From the NCBI GenBank assembly GCA_017462785.1, contig JAFTQJ010000025.1, positions 1 to 34,033 on the forward strand: DNA of 34,033 bases. The letters run 5' to 3'. This DNA is from Oscillospiraceae bacterium. GTDB taxonomy: Bacteria; Bacillota; Clostridia; Oscillospirales; Ruminococcaceae. The position numbers and the translations under genes were made by a program. The notes under the pieces were generated by a model. It did no database searches. It had not been told where the DNA came from and saw only the letters and a list, made by a program, of their open reading frames with translations. Shown piece by piece: positions 15,950 to 24,638 of this stretch; the first letter of the stretch is position 1; each line of letters begins with the position of its first letter.

Positions 15950-17095
15950 ATGCATATTACGTCATTTTCCGCTGACGGCTTCCGCAATCTCAAAGGTGTC
16001 CGGATGGAGCCGGATCCGAGATTCAATGTCATTATCGGGGATAATGCACAGGGGAAAACCAATCTTCTGGATGCGATCTGGCTCATGACCGGCTGCAAGA
16101 GCTTTCACGGAGTCAGGGAACGGCATTATCTTGGCTTTGATGCCCCCTTTTTTCACTGCGATATGCGTTTTGATGACGGCAGACGGCAGCAGCGGATGAC
16201 ATACAGTCTTGAACGTGGGGCACAGAAAAAACGTAAGATCACGATCAATGGCGTAGATACGGCAAAAACGGGCGGACTTTTTGAGGCGTTCCATTGTGTG
16301 GCGTTTTCGCCTGCGGATGTGGAGCTTGTCAATGGTGCACCCGAAAAACGCCGATCCTTCATGGATCTGTGTGCCTGTCAGCTGCACCCGAGGAGCATGG
16401 AATATGTCAGCCGTGCGGCACTTCTGCTGGCACAGAGAAATGCTGCCATCCAGAATGCCCTCAAAGGCAGGATCCGGCGGCAGGATGTGACGATGTTCGA
16501 TGCACAGCTTGCAAAGGCAGGTGCATGGATCAGCTGCATGCGTGCGGAGTATATCCGCAGTATCCAGCCGCTTTGCCGTGAGCTGTACAGCGTCATGACG
16601 GGCGGAAGCGAGGTGCTCAATGTGAGCTGCCGCAGTCCGCTTTACGGGGACATGGAGCTTCCGGCAAGACCAACCCCTGAGCTGATCGCACAGTATGAGG
16701 CGGTGCTGCGTGAGAATCTTTCCGAGGATCTGCGGCTGGGCTATACCCAGAAGGGCATCCAGAGGGAGGACATGCTGCTGGACATCGGCGGTTATGCTGT
16801 GAGCCAATTCGGTTCTCAGGGACAGCGGAAAAGTACGGCACTGGTGCTCAAACTTGCACAGGCCCATTTATATAATGAAAAAATGCAGCGTTCCCCCGTG
16901 GTTCTGCTCGACGATGTGATGGGCGAGCTGGACGAGAGGCGGCAGCGGCTGATTTATGATATGGTGGCGGATATGCAGGTGTTCATCACACTCTGCCACC
17001 CGTCCTCCCTGCGGCTTGCACAGAAAGGAAAGGTCTTTCTGATGGAGCAGGGAGTGCTCAGAGAAGTGGAAAACACACCGGTGTTTCCACAGTGA
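15950..17095 (+). CDS. recF: DNA replication and repair protein RecF
   Basis: SMC-like ATPase that helps load RecA on gapped DNA with RecO/RecR. In the 381-aa product Walker A GDNAQGKT is at residues 30-37, the ABC signature-like GSQGQRKS lies before VLKLAQA, and Walker B VVLLDDVMGELD starts near 317. It starts just after yaaA, whose end provides a weak GAGGTG ribosome binding site. The last codons (through FPQ) overlap a DnaA-box-like sequence at 17083-17091, so the end of the gene merges into the box cluster before gyrB. Confidence 0.95.
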   Translation: MHITSFSADGFRNLKGVRMEPDPRFNVIIGDNAQGKTNLLDAIWLMTGCKSFHGVRERHYLGFDAPFFHCDMRFDDGRRQQRMTYSLERGAQKKRKITINGVDTAKTGGLFEAFHCVAFSPADVELVNGAPEKRRSFMDLCACQLHPRSMEYVSRAALLLAQRNAAIQNALKGRIRRQDVTMFDAQLAKAGAWISCMRAEYIRSIQPLCRELYSVMTGGSEVLNVSCRSPLYGDMELPARPTPELIAQYEAVLRENLSEDLRLGYTQKGIQREDMLLDIGGYAVSQFGSQGQRKSTALVLKLAQAHLYNEKMQRSPVVLLDDVMGELDERRQRLIYDMVADMQVFITLCHPSSLRLAQKGKVFLMEQGVLREVENTPVFPQ

Positions 17096-17234
17096 TTGTG
17101 GAAAACTCGGTTGAAACTGTTGGAAAGTTTTTGGGAAACGACAAAAAAGCACGGTTTTGCGACACTGAGTTTCAACAGAAACAGTTGAAAACTCGGTGGA
17201 AAGTGTGGAATATTCCACGAAGCCCTGTGGAAAA
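17083..17234. other. Second DnaA-box cluster, recF-gyrB junction
   Basis: TTTTCCACA occurs exactly twice in reverse orientation (17097-17105 and 17226-17234). GTTTCCACA (17083-17091) and TATTCCACA (17204-17212, reverse) each differ by one base. GTTGAAAA/TTTCAAC words lie between. A 14-bp perfect palindrome GTGGAATATTCCAC is at 17205-17218. The gap 17096-17284 has no gene. It may be a DnaA-binding or titration site, or a regulatory region for gyrB. Confidence 0.65.
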
Positions 17235-17284
17235 CCGCAGACTGCAAACCGCATTGCAAATACAGATTTGAGGAGTGTGAACAT

Positions 17285-19213
17285 ATGGATCAGCAGAATA
17301 TGCAGTACGATGCCGAGCAAATTCAGGTGCTGGAGGGTCTGGACCCTGTGCGGAAACGCCCCGGTATGTACATTGGCTCGACCAGTATTGACGGTCTGCA
17401 TCATCTTGTTTATGAGATCGTGGACAATGCCATTGACGAGGCACTGGCTGGCTATTGTACGGAGATCGTGGTAGAGCTTCTGCCCGGCGAGATCATCCGT
17501 GTATCCGATAACGGCAGAGGTATCCCCGTCGGCATCCATCCGACCGAGGGTATTTCGGCGGCAACGGTCGTTTATACCGTGCTCCATGCCGGCGGTAAGT
17601 TCGGCGGCGGCGGTTATAAGGTGTCCGGCGGTCTGCATGGTGTGGGTGCGTCCGTCGTCAATGCTCTGTCCGAGTGGCTGGAGCTGACGGTCAAGGACGG
17701 GAAAAATGTCCATTTCCAGCGTTTTGAACGTGGTGAATACAAGGAACCGCTCAAGGTGATCGGTGAAACCTCCGAAACAGGTACAACGGTTACATTCAAG
17801 GCGGATGCAGAAATTTTTGAAACCACGGTCTTTGATTATGAGGTACTCCTCAAAAGACTGCGTGAGCAGGCATTCCTGAATGCCGGTATCCGCATTATTT
17901 TCAGGGACACCCGAAATCCGGAGGAACTGCGTGACGAAACGCTGCACTATGAGGGCGGTATCCGGCAGTTTGTTGAGCATATCCATGCGACAAGGGGCTA
18001 TGAGTCCGTTGGTGATGTGATCTATGTTTCCGGCACACAGGATGATTCCTTTGCGGAGATCGCACTCCAGTACAATGACAGCTACAATGAAATGATCATG
18101 TCCTTTGCCAATAATATCCGCACCAAGGACGGCGGCAGCCATGAGAACGGCTTCAAGAATGCCCTGACAAAGGTCATTAATGATTACGGCAGGAACTTCC
18201 AGCTGCTTAAGGAGGGCGAAACGCTCAAGGGTGATGATGTCCGTGAGGGTATGACAGCGGTCGTGTCCGTGAAGCTGACGGAATGTGAATTCGAGGGTCA
18301 GACCAAGGGCAGACTGGGCAATCCGTCCGTGCGTCCGTTTGTGGAGAAGCTCGTGCAGGAGAAGCTCATGAGCTATTTTGAGATGAATCCGGCGGTCGCA
18401 AGGGAAATTCTGGACAAGTGTCTTGCGGCAAGACGTGCAAGAGAGGCGGCAAAGGCTGCGAGAGAAACAGCACGACGCAAGTCGGCAATGGAAAGTGCAT
18501 CCCTGCCGGGCAAGCTGGCGGACTGTACGGAAAAGGGCATTGAGAGAACCGAAATTTACATTGTCGAGGGTGACTCTGCGGGCGGCTCTGCCAAGGGCGG
18601 CAGAGATCGTATGTATCAGGCGATCCTCCCCCTGTGGGGCAAGATGCTGAATGTAGAAAAGGCGAGAATCGACCGTGTTTACGGCAATGACAAGCTGATG
18701 CCGGTGGTAACGGCACTGGGCACGGGCATCGGTGAGGATTTCAATCTTGAGAAGCTGCGTTACGGCAAAGTCATCATTATGGCGGATGCGGACGTGGACG
18801 GCTGTCATATCCGCACGCTCCTGCTGACATTCTTCTTCCGTTTCATGCGTCCGCTGATTGAAAACGGCAATGTGTACATTGCACAGCCGCCGCTGTACAG
18901 AGTGGCAAGGGGCAAGAAGGTGTACTATGCTTTCTCCGATGCGGAGCGTGATAAGTACATTGCGGAGCTTTCCGATGCCAGCGGCAGTTCCGCAAAGGTT
19001 GCCGTACAGCGTTACAAGGGTCTTGGTGAGATGGACAGCGAACAGCTCTGGGAAACCACGATGAATCCGGAAACCAGAACCATTATCAAGGTGACGATGG
19101 AGGACGCTGCAAAGGCGGATGAGATCATTTCGATCCTGATGGGTGACAAGGTTCTGCCCCGTAAGGAGTATATTGAAAAGAACGCTAAGAGCGTATCCAA
19201 TCTTGACGTATAG
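17285..19213 (+). CDS. gyrB: DNA gyrase subunit B
   Basis: ATPase subunit of gyrase, which introduces negative supercoils. The 642-aa protein has the GHKL ATPase domain (EIVDNAIDEA, DNGRGIPVG, GGKFGGGGYKVSGGLHGVG), the transducer domain, and the TOPRIM domain with EGDSAGGSAKGGRDR starting at residue 428 and DADVDG at 501. PLWGKMLNVEKAR replaces the common PLRGKILNVEKAR. GAGGAG precedes the ATG. The full C-terminal QLWETTMNPETR and NLDV ending is present, and Toprim and tail lengths fit GyrB rather than ParE. Confidence 0.97.
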   Translation: MDQQNMQYDAEQIQVLEGLDPVRKRPGMYIGSTSIDGLHHLVYEIVDNAIDEALAGYCTEIVVELLPGEIIRVSDNGRGIPVGIHPTEGISAATVVYTVLHAGGKFGGGGYKVSGGLHGVGASVVNALSEWLELTVKDGKNVHFQRFERGEYKEPLKVIGETSETGTTVTFKADAEIFETTVFDYEVLLKRLREQAFLNAGIRIIFRDTRNPEELRDETLHYEGGIRQFVEHIHATRGYESVGDVIYVSGTQDDSFAEIALQYNDSYNEMIMSFANNIRTKDGGSHENGFKNALTKVINDYGRNFQLLKEGETLKGDDVREGMTAVVSVKLTECEFEGQTKGRLGNPSVRPFVEKLVQEKLMSYFEMNPAVAREILDKCLAARRAREAAKAARETARRKSAMESASLPGKLADCTEKGIERTEIYIVEGDSAGGSAKGGRDRMYQAILPLWGKMLNVEKARIDRVYGNDKLMPVVTALGTGIGEDFNLEKLRYGKVIIMADADVDGCHIRTLLLTFFFRFMRPLIENGNVYIAQPPLYRVARGKKVYYAFSDAERDKYIAELSDASGSSAKVAVQRYKGLGEMDSEQLWETTMNPETRTIIKVTMEDAAKADEIISILMGDKVLPRKEYIEKNAKSVSNLDV

Positions 19214-19312
19214 TGGGGGCTCTGCCCCCACACCCCCGCCAAAGGGATGGAATCCCTTTGGAATCCCATGGCGTTTTGCCATTGCCCCCCTTTGGGGGAC
19301 AAAGGCAAAACC
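19214..19312. repeat. Intergenic GC-hairpin repeat, copy 3 (long form)
   Basis: Directly after gyrB come four stems in tandem: GTGGGGGC/GCCCCCAC, CCAAAGGGAT/ATCCCTTTGG, TGGCG-type arms around GTTTTGCCA, and CCCCC/GGGGG around TTT. The first stem plus the following ACCCC matches the elements at 1-23 and 6943-6972. It probably also acts as a transcription brake after gyrB. 19313-19397 shows nothing else. Confidence 0.55.
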
Positions 19313-19397
19313 TATGAATTGCAGGAATTGCATTCTTTTGGCAGGGAATGGGCGATACAACTCCCATGATTCATACCAAAATTGAAAGGGGCTTTCC

Positions 19398-19988
19398 ATG
19401 CTCACAAAACAATACCACATTCCCTATGAAATGTTCCGGAATGCGTTCATTGCATTCCAGAAACAGTATGTCTATCCGAGAAGCTATGTGCTGATGGCGG
19501 TGTTCCTGCTGATCGCCGGTGTTTACGGCTATTGTGTCGTGGAGGGAACGGAGCAGCAGCGTCCGATCTACTGCATGATCGTGATGTTCTGTCTGGTGCT
19601 CGCTGCATTCCAGTGGTTCAACCCCAGAAAGATCCGCAGAAATCTCATGGAGGCGATCCGTGGGCTGGAAGAGGATCTCTACGAGTTCCGGCTCTATCCG
19701 GAATATCTGGAGATCGGCACCATCCTGCCGGAAGAAGAGCTTTCACAGGAACAGCAGGAGGCGGATGATCTCTTTGACGATACGCCGCAGGAAAATTTCT
19801 CCGGTACAAGGATCTATTACAGCAATGCTTTGAAAGTGACCGAATACAGCGAATTTTTCATCATTTATATGAAAAAGTCGAATTTCTATGTCCTGCCGAA
19901 AAAAGATTTCTCCGAGCAGGAAACAGAATTGCTGAGAACGGAATTTTCTAAGAATCTTGGAAAAGGCTTCTCCAAGAAGATGAGGTGA
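19398..19988 (+). CDS. YcxB-like membrane protein, function unknown
   Basis: 196 aa. Two hydrophobic stretches, about residues 29-49 ([19 protein letters not shown]) and 57-73 ([17 protein letters not shown]), precede a soluble domain. The C-terminal pattern ([32 protein letters not shown]) resembles the YcxB-like domain, known in many Gram-positive membrane proteins but with no assigned activity. GAAAGGGG lies about 7 bases before the ATG. Its stop sits inside the gyrA ribosome binding region, 8 bases before the gyrA ATG, so the two are translated together. Confidence 0.75.
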   Translation: MLTKQYHIPYEMFRNAFIAFQKQYVYPRSYVLMAVFLLIAGVYGYCVVEGTEQQRPIYCMIVMFCLVLAAFQWFNPRKIRRNLMEAIRGLEEDLYEFRLYPEYLEIGTILPEEELSQEQQEADDLFDDTPQENFSGTRIYYSNALKVTEYSEFFIIYMKKSNFYVLPKKDFSEQETELLRTEFSKNLGKGFSKKMR

Positions 19989-19996
19989 AATACAAC

Positions 19997-22576
19997 ATGA
20001 GTAATGAAATTGAAAACGGTACAGTGCAGGATCTCCAGAATCCGGAAAAGGTCATTCCGGTCGATATTGCGAATGAAATGCATGATTCCTTCCTTGCCTA
20101 TGCAATGTCGGTCATCATTTCCCGTGCACTGCCGGATGTGCGTGACGGTCTGAAACCCGTACACCGCCGCATTCTCTATACCCTGCACGAAAACGGTCTG
20201 ACCCCTGATCAGCCCTACCGTAAGTGTGCCGACACCGTTGGTGCGGTGCTCGGTCGTTACCATCCGCACGGTGATGCGTCCGTTTACGATGCCCTCGTGC
20301 GTCTGGCACAGGATTTCTCCCTGCGTTATCCGCTGGTGGACGGTCACGGCAACTTCGGTTCCGTGGACGGCGATCCGCCCGCTGCATACCGATACACAGA
20401 AGCAAAAATGTCCAAGATCTCGATGGAAATGCTCACGGACATTCAGAAGAATACCGTTCCTTTCGGCATGAACTATGACGACCGTCTGAAGGAACCTCAG
20501 GTGCTGCCCAGCCGTTTCCCGAATGTGCTGGTCAACGGCTCCGTGGGTATTGCGGTTGGTATGGCGACCAATATTCCGCCCCACAATATGGGCGAGATCA
20601 TTGATGCACTCAACCTTCTGATTCAGGATCCGGACTGCACGCTGGATGATCTGATGGACTGTGTCAAGGGTCCGGACTTCCCGACCGGCGGCATCATCAT
20701 GGGCAAGGCTGGCATTCGTGCAGCCTACGGCACGGGCAAGGGCAAGATCACCCTCCGTGCAAAAACCTCCATTGAGGAGAAGAACGGCAAACAGTACATC
20801 ATCGTGCATGAGATCCCTTACATGGTGAACAAGGCACGTCTGGTGGAGCATATCGCAGAGCTGATCAAGGAAAAGAGGATCGAGGGTGCGACCTTCGTGC
20901 GTGATGAATCCGGCAGAGCCGGCATGCGTGTCGTTGTTGGTCTGCGAAAGGATGCCATTGCGGATATTGTCCTGAACAAGCTGTTTTCCTACACCCAGCT
21001 TCAGGATACGGTCGGCGTGAATATGCTGGTGCTGGCGGACGGTGTGCCGAAGGTGCTCGGACTCAAGGCGATTCTGGAGCATTATCTGGCATTCCAGGTC
21101 GAGGTCATCACCAACCGTGTGAAATTTGACCTCGAAAAGGCACTCAAAAGAGCACATCTTTTGCAGGGCTTCATGCTGGCAGCGGACTATATTGACGAAG
21201 TAATCGCCATTCTGCGGTCGAGCAAGACCATTGCGGAGGGCAAGGAGCGTCTGATCGAGCGTTTCAAGGAAACGGATATGTCCGCACTGCTGGACAGAGC
21301 ACAGTATGACCTTTCCAAGGTGCATCTGGAGCATGCGATCGGTCTTTCCGAGGAACAGGCTGAGGCGATCGTGCAGATGCGTCTGGGTGCTCTGACAGGA
21401 CTGGAGCGTCAGAAGATCTCTGACGAGCTGTACGGACTTTGCGAGAAGATCACAGATTTCGAGGAAACGCTGGCGGACAAGCAGAGAGTGTATGAGATCA
21501 TCTCCGAAGAGCTGGAGGAGATCCGCAGAAAATTCAACGACAAGCGTCTGACGGAGATCACTTCCGTATCGGGCGAGGTGGATATCGAAGAGCTGATCGC
21601 AGTCGAGGACTGCGTAGTGACCTACACCAACAACGGCTATATCAAGCGAATGGCACTCGATGCCTACAAGACGCAGAAGCGTGGCGGACGTGGCGTGACG
21701 GGCATGAAACAGCGTGAAGAGGATTTCGTGAGCGAGATGTTCATCTGCTCGACGCATGACAATATCCTGTTCATCACGAACAAGGGCATGATGCACAAGC
21801 TCAAATGCTACCAGATTCCGGACGGCTCCAAGGCTTCGAGGGGCTTCCATTTCGCAAATCTGCTGAATCTGCAGGAGGGCGAGAGAATTTCCGCAATGCT
21901 GAAAACCCGTGACTTTGAGGGTGACAACTATGTTGTCATGGTGACAAAGCAGGGACAGATCAAGAGAACACCGCTGGCGGCTTACCGGAATGTCCGCAGC
22001 AAGGGTCTGATCGCCATCGGACTGAATGAGGGCGATGAGATCGCAGGCGTACGCATGACGGACGGCAGTGCACAGATCATGGTGGCGACCAGAAACGGCA
22101 TGGCGATCCGTCTGGAGGAAAAGGACATCCGTGCACAGTCGAGATCGGCACACGGCGTGCGTGCCATCAAGCTGCGTGAGGGTGATGAGGTCGTATCCGT
22201 TGCAAGAGTGCGTGAGGGTGCAGCTGTGCTGACCGTGACCGAAAACGGCTACGGCAAGCGTTGTGCACTGGATGAATACCGCATTCAGGGCAGGGGCGGC
22301 TATGGTCTGACCAATTACAAGGTGGACAAGGAGAGGGGCAGTGTCTGCGGCATCAAGGTCGTGGACGAAGAGGATGACATCATCCTGATCTCCTCCGAGG
22401 GCATCATCATCCGCATCCGTGCAAGTGAGATCCGTGTGATGGGCAGAGTGTCCAAGGGTGTGCGTGTGATGCGTGTATCCGAGGGCAACAAGGTCGTTGC
22501 ATTCACAAGAGCAGAGCATGAGCAGGAGGCGGAGCAGACGGAAGAGGCGGCTGAAGAAGCCCCTGAAACAGAATAA
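19997..22576 (+). CDS. gyrA: DNA gyrase subunit A
   Basis: Breakage-reunion subunit of gyrase. The 859-aa protein has the winged-helix/tower core with the catalytic tyrosine (RYTE) at residue 133 and a C-terminal beta-pinwheel with the GyrA box-like [10 protein letters not shown], confirming gyrase rather than topoisomerase IV. The quinolone-determining region reads [17 protein letters not shown], with Ala94 at the position of E. coli Ser83 and Asp98 at Asp87. I start at ATG 19997, 9 bases after GAGGTG; a GTG at 19985 is inside that ribosome binding site. The acidic tail ends in [10 protein letters not shown]-like sequence. Confidence 0.97.
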   Translation: MSNEIENGTVQDLQNPEKVIPVDIANEMHDSFLAYAMSVIISRALPDVRDGLKPVHRRILYTLHENGLTPDQPYRKCADTVGAVLGRYHPHGDASVYDALVRLAQDFSLRYPLVDGHGNFGSVDGDPPAAYRYTEAKMSKISMEMLTDIQKNTVPFGMNYDDRLKEPQVLPSRFPNVLVNGSVGIAVGMATNIPPHNMGEIIDALNLLIQDPDCTLDDLMDCVKGPDFPTGGIIMGKAGIRAAYGTGKGKITLRAKTSIEEKNGKQYIIVHEIPYMVNKARLVEHIAELIKEKRIEGATFVRDESGRAGMRVVVGLRKDAIADIVLNKLFSYTQLQDTVGVNMLVLADGVPKVLGLKAILEHYLAFQVEVITNRVKFDLEKALKRAHLLQGFMLAADYIDEVIAILRSSKTIAEGKERLIERFKETDMSALLDRAQYDLSKVHLEHAIGLSEEQAEAIVQMRLGALTGLERQKISDELYGLCEKITDFEETLADKQRVYEIISEELEEIRRKFNDKRLTEITSVSGEVDIEELIAVEDCVVTYTNNGYIKRMALDAYKTQKRGGRGVTGMKQREEDFVSEMFICSTHDNILFITNKGMMHKLKCYQIPDGSKASRGFHFANLLNLQEGERISAMLKTRDFEGDNYVVMVTKQGQIKRTPLAAYRNVRSKGLIAIGLNEGDEIAGVRMTDGSAQIMVATRNGMAIRLEEKDIRAQSRSAHGVRAIKLREGDEVVSVARVREGAAVLTVTENGYGKRCALDEYRIQGRGGYGLTNYKVDKERGSVCGIKVVDEEDDIILISSEGIIIRIRASEIRVMGRVSKGVRVMRVSEGNKVVAFTRAEHEQEAEQTEEAAEEAPETE

Positions 22577-22582
22577 AACAAG

Positions 22583-22607
22583 ATCAGCCCACCATTGGTG
22601 GGCTGAT
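22583..22607 (+). terminator. Perfect hairpin after gyrA, weak T-run
   Basis: 11-bp perfect stem ATCAGCCCACC/GGTGGGCTGAT with a 3-base loop, 7 bases after the gyrA stop. No T-run follows on the plus strand, so it may only stabilise the gyrA 3' end or cause partial termination before the next gene. Confidence 0.45.
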
Positions 22608-22633
22608 GCTGCAAAGAGAAGGAGGACTCCCGA

Positions 22634-23413
22634 ATGACCAATACCTACTACCGTATTCCGATGCCCTCGCTGCATACGGAGCATCTTCGTATTGCACAGG
22701 TGTCGGATGTGCATTTCAGCAGAATGACCGGACATGACCGGAATATGCAGACCATCCAGTCCCTGCGTGAAAGCATGCAGTTCCTCCGGCCGGATGTCAT
22801 TGCTGTGACGGGGGACCTCGTGTCCAGAAGCACCGGTCCCGAAACCATTGCCGATGCGGTCGCTTGTCTGCGTGAGCTGCGGAAATTTGCCCCCGTGCTC
22901 TATACCTTCGGCAACCACGAAACTGACCTTGCACCCGAAAAACGCCAGAAACTCAGCAGGGCGGCGGCAAGTGCGGACATTGCACTCCTGAACAACCGGA
23001 CCATCAGCTTCGGAGGGGCGAATTTTACCGGCTTCGTCCTGCCGCAGGAATGCTACCAGAACCCCAGAGGCGGTTACAGCGGTCTGCGTGACTGCTCTGT
23101 CAATGACCTCTATGCGGCGGTCGGCATTCGTGAGAAAACCGCCTCCATCCTCCTTGCACACAACCCCCTTGCCCTGTCCGCTTATGCACAGTGGGGGGCA
23201 GATCTCGTGCTCTCCGGTCATGTGCACGGCGGTATCGTCAGACTGCCCGTGATCGGCGGCATCCTTTCGCCGGAACGGAAATTCTTTCCGCAATTTACCA
23301 AGGGGCATTACCGCATGATGCAGACACAGATGATCGTGTCCGCCGGTATCGGCAAGCTCAGAGTCGGCAATCCTGCGGAAACCGTCTGCATTGACCTTGT
23401 AAGAGGTGCGTAG
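22634..23413 (+). CDS. Metallophosphoesterase
   Basis: 259-aa calcineurin-like phosphoesterase of the YkuE/YaeI type. The five metal-binding motifs are complete: DVH (Asp25, His27), GD (60-61), GNHE (93-96), His176 (LLAHNP) and GHVH (195-198). No signal peptide or membrane anchor is visible, unlike many YkuE proteins. Family members hydrolyse phosphodiesters or lipid-linked pyrophosphates; the substrate cannot be set here. GGAGG precedes the ATG. It ends 4 bases before the lipoprotein gene, so these two form a unit. Confidence 0.9.
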   Translation: MTNTYYRIPMPSLHTEHLRIAQVSDVHFSRMTGHDRNMQTIQSLRESMQFLRPDVIAVTGDLVSRSTGPETIADAVACLRELRKFAPVLYTFGNHETDLAPEKRQKLSRAAASADIALLNNRTISFGGANFTGFVLPQECYQNPRGGYSGLRDCSVNDLYAAVGIREKTASILLAHNPLALSAYAQWGADLVLSGHVHGGIVRLPVIGGILSPERKFFPQFTKGHYRMMQTQMIVSAGIGKLRVGNPAETVCIDLVRGA

Positions 23414-23417
23414 GACC

Positions 23418-24620
23418 ATGGCAGGATTCCGCAAATTCGCTATGATTCCGGCACTTTTTGCCGCCATGCTCTCCATGACCGCCTGCTCGCAGCCCTCGGA
23501 ACTGCTCACGGATCTGCTCATGGAGATGGAGGAGCCGCAGGCGAAGAGCCGGACACAGCCGGAAACACAGGTGCAGCCGGAAACCATCCCTGAAACATGG
23601 ACGGAACCGGAAACTGCACCGCCGGAAACGATTCCTGAAACGCTCCCTGAAACCATGCCGGAAACCGGAATATCCGCACCTTTGCAGACGGCGGAAATGC
23701 AGGCTCCCCAATCGGGTTTGCAGTACGCAACGCCGGAAATGCTGGCGTTTTTCGAGTATTTCGCCGGAATCGAGGATTGCGAAATGGCGGAGAGCATCGC
23801 AGGGGCGGACTGGGCGAATGCCCCCTATTTCACCGATTCCGAGCAGCTCAGGCTCTACCTCCATGCCGCCGTTGGCGAATGCCGGACGCAGATCCCCGTG
23901 ATCGTCACTCCCAGCTGCAGGGTCACGGCTCTGGAGGAATTCGAGGAGCACCACACCCTGAGCCGGCAGGCGGAGCAGATCGACCTGACAAAGGACGGCA
24001 CCCGTCTGACATTCGTGGTCTACACCGTGCAGTACACGACGGGTGCACTATGCCTGCAAGCCGAGAAAAACGGCGATTTTTCGCAGTTGGATGCACGGGA
24101 TCGGGCTGCCTATCAGGAGGCTGTCCGCTTTCTGACCGAGGAACTTGACCGGTCGGCTTCCCCCTTGGAGCAGGAGCAGCAGATCCACGACTATATCTGC
24201 CGCCGCACGGTCTATGCGGACTACCCTCCGACCGAGGAGGTGCGGGAGAGTTACCGCATGGCTTCTGGTGTTCTTGTGGATGGGGAGGCAAACTGCATGG
24301 GGTACAGCGATGCTTTCTGGATGCTCGCTTCCATGGCTGGCTTTACGGTGCAGAAGGACTGCAACGAGGAGCACATGTGGAACCTCATCACGCTTGAGGA
24401 CGGGCTGCATCTGGTGGATGTGACGTGGGATGATGACGGGCTGATCCTGCCGGACGGCTCGCTGACGCACACCTACCGCTTCTTCAATGCAGGAATGGAC
24501 GCAGTACAGCCGGAATACCAGCTCGATGAGGGCTGCCCCACGCTCGGGATCGTGCCCTCCTGCAGCGAACATCGGCTCGATACGGGGGAGTATGTGTTGG
24601 ATCAGAATTTCGGAAACTGA
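23418..24620 (+). CDS. Lipoprotein with transglutaminase-like (cysteine protease fold) domain
   Basis: 400 aa. A short signal peptide ends in a lipobox-like MTAC with the lipidated Cys at 23. Residues 48-83 contain eight PET tripeptides in a Pro/Glu/Thr spacer, which probably lifts the domain from the membrane. The C-terminal half is transglutaminase-like: Cys293 in GEANCMGYS, His319 in EEHMWNLI and Asp334 in LVDVTWDDD form the triad. Such domains often act as peptidases or transferases on the cell envelope; the substrate is unknown. I use the ATG at 23418, 9 bases after GAGGTG; a GTG at 23406 lies within that ribosome binding site. Confidence 0.87.
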   Translation: MAGFRKFAMIPALFAAMLSMTACSQPSELLTDLLMEMEEPQAKSRTQPETQVQPETIPETWTEPETAPPETIPETLPETMPETGISAPLQTAEMQAPQSGLQYATPEMLAFFEYFAGIEDCEMAESIAGADWANAPYFTDSEQLRLYLHAAVGECRTQIPVIVTPSCRVTALEEFEEHHTLSRQAEQIDLTKDGTRLTFVVYTVQYTTGALCLQAEKNGDFSQLDARDRAAYQEAVRFLTEELDRSASPLEQEQQIHDYICRRTVYADYPPTEEVRESYRMASGVLVDGEANCMGYSDAFWMLASMAGFTVQKDCNEEHMWNLITLEDGLHLVDVTWDDDGLILPDGSLTHTYRFFNAGMDAVQPEYQLDEGCPTLGIVPSCSEHRLDTGEYVLDQNFGN

Positions 24621-24638
24621 GTAGTATGAGGTGATACT

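Noticed and set aside
16868-19420. An 850-codon minus-strand open frame
   Set aside because: Antisense shadow of gyrB and the recF end; no recognisable protein features.
19886-23797. A 1,303-codon open frame on the minus strand
   Set aside because: It lies antisense to gyrA and its neighbours, has low-complexity His/Cys-rich translation and no domain; gyrA is unmistakable.
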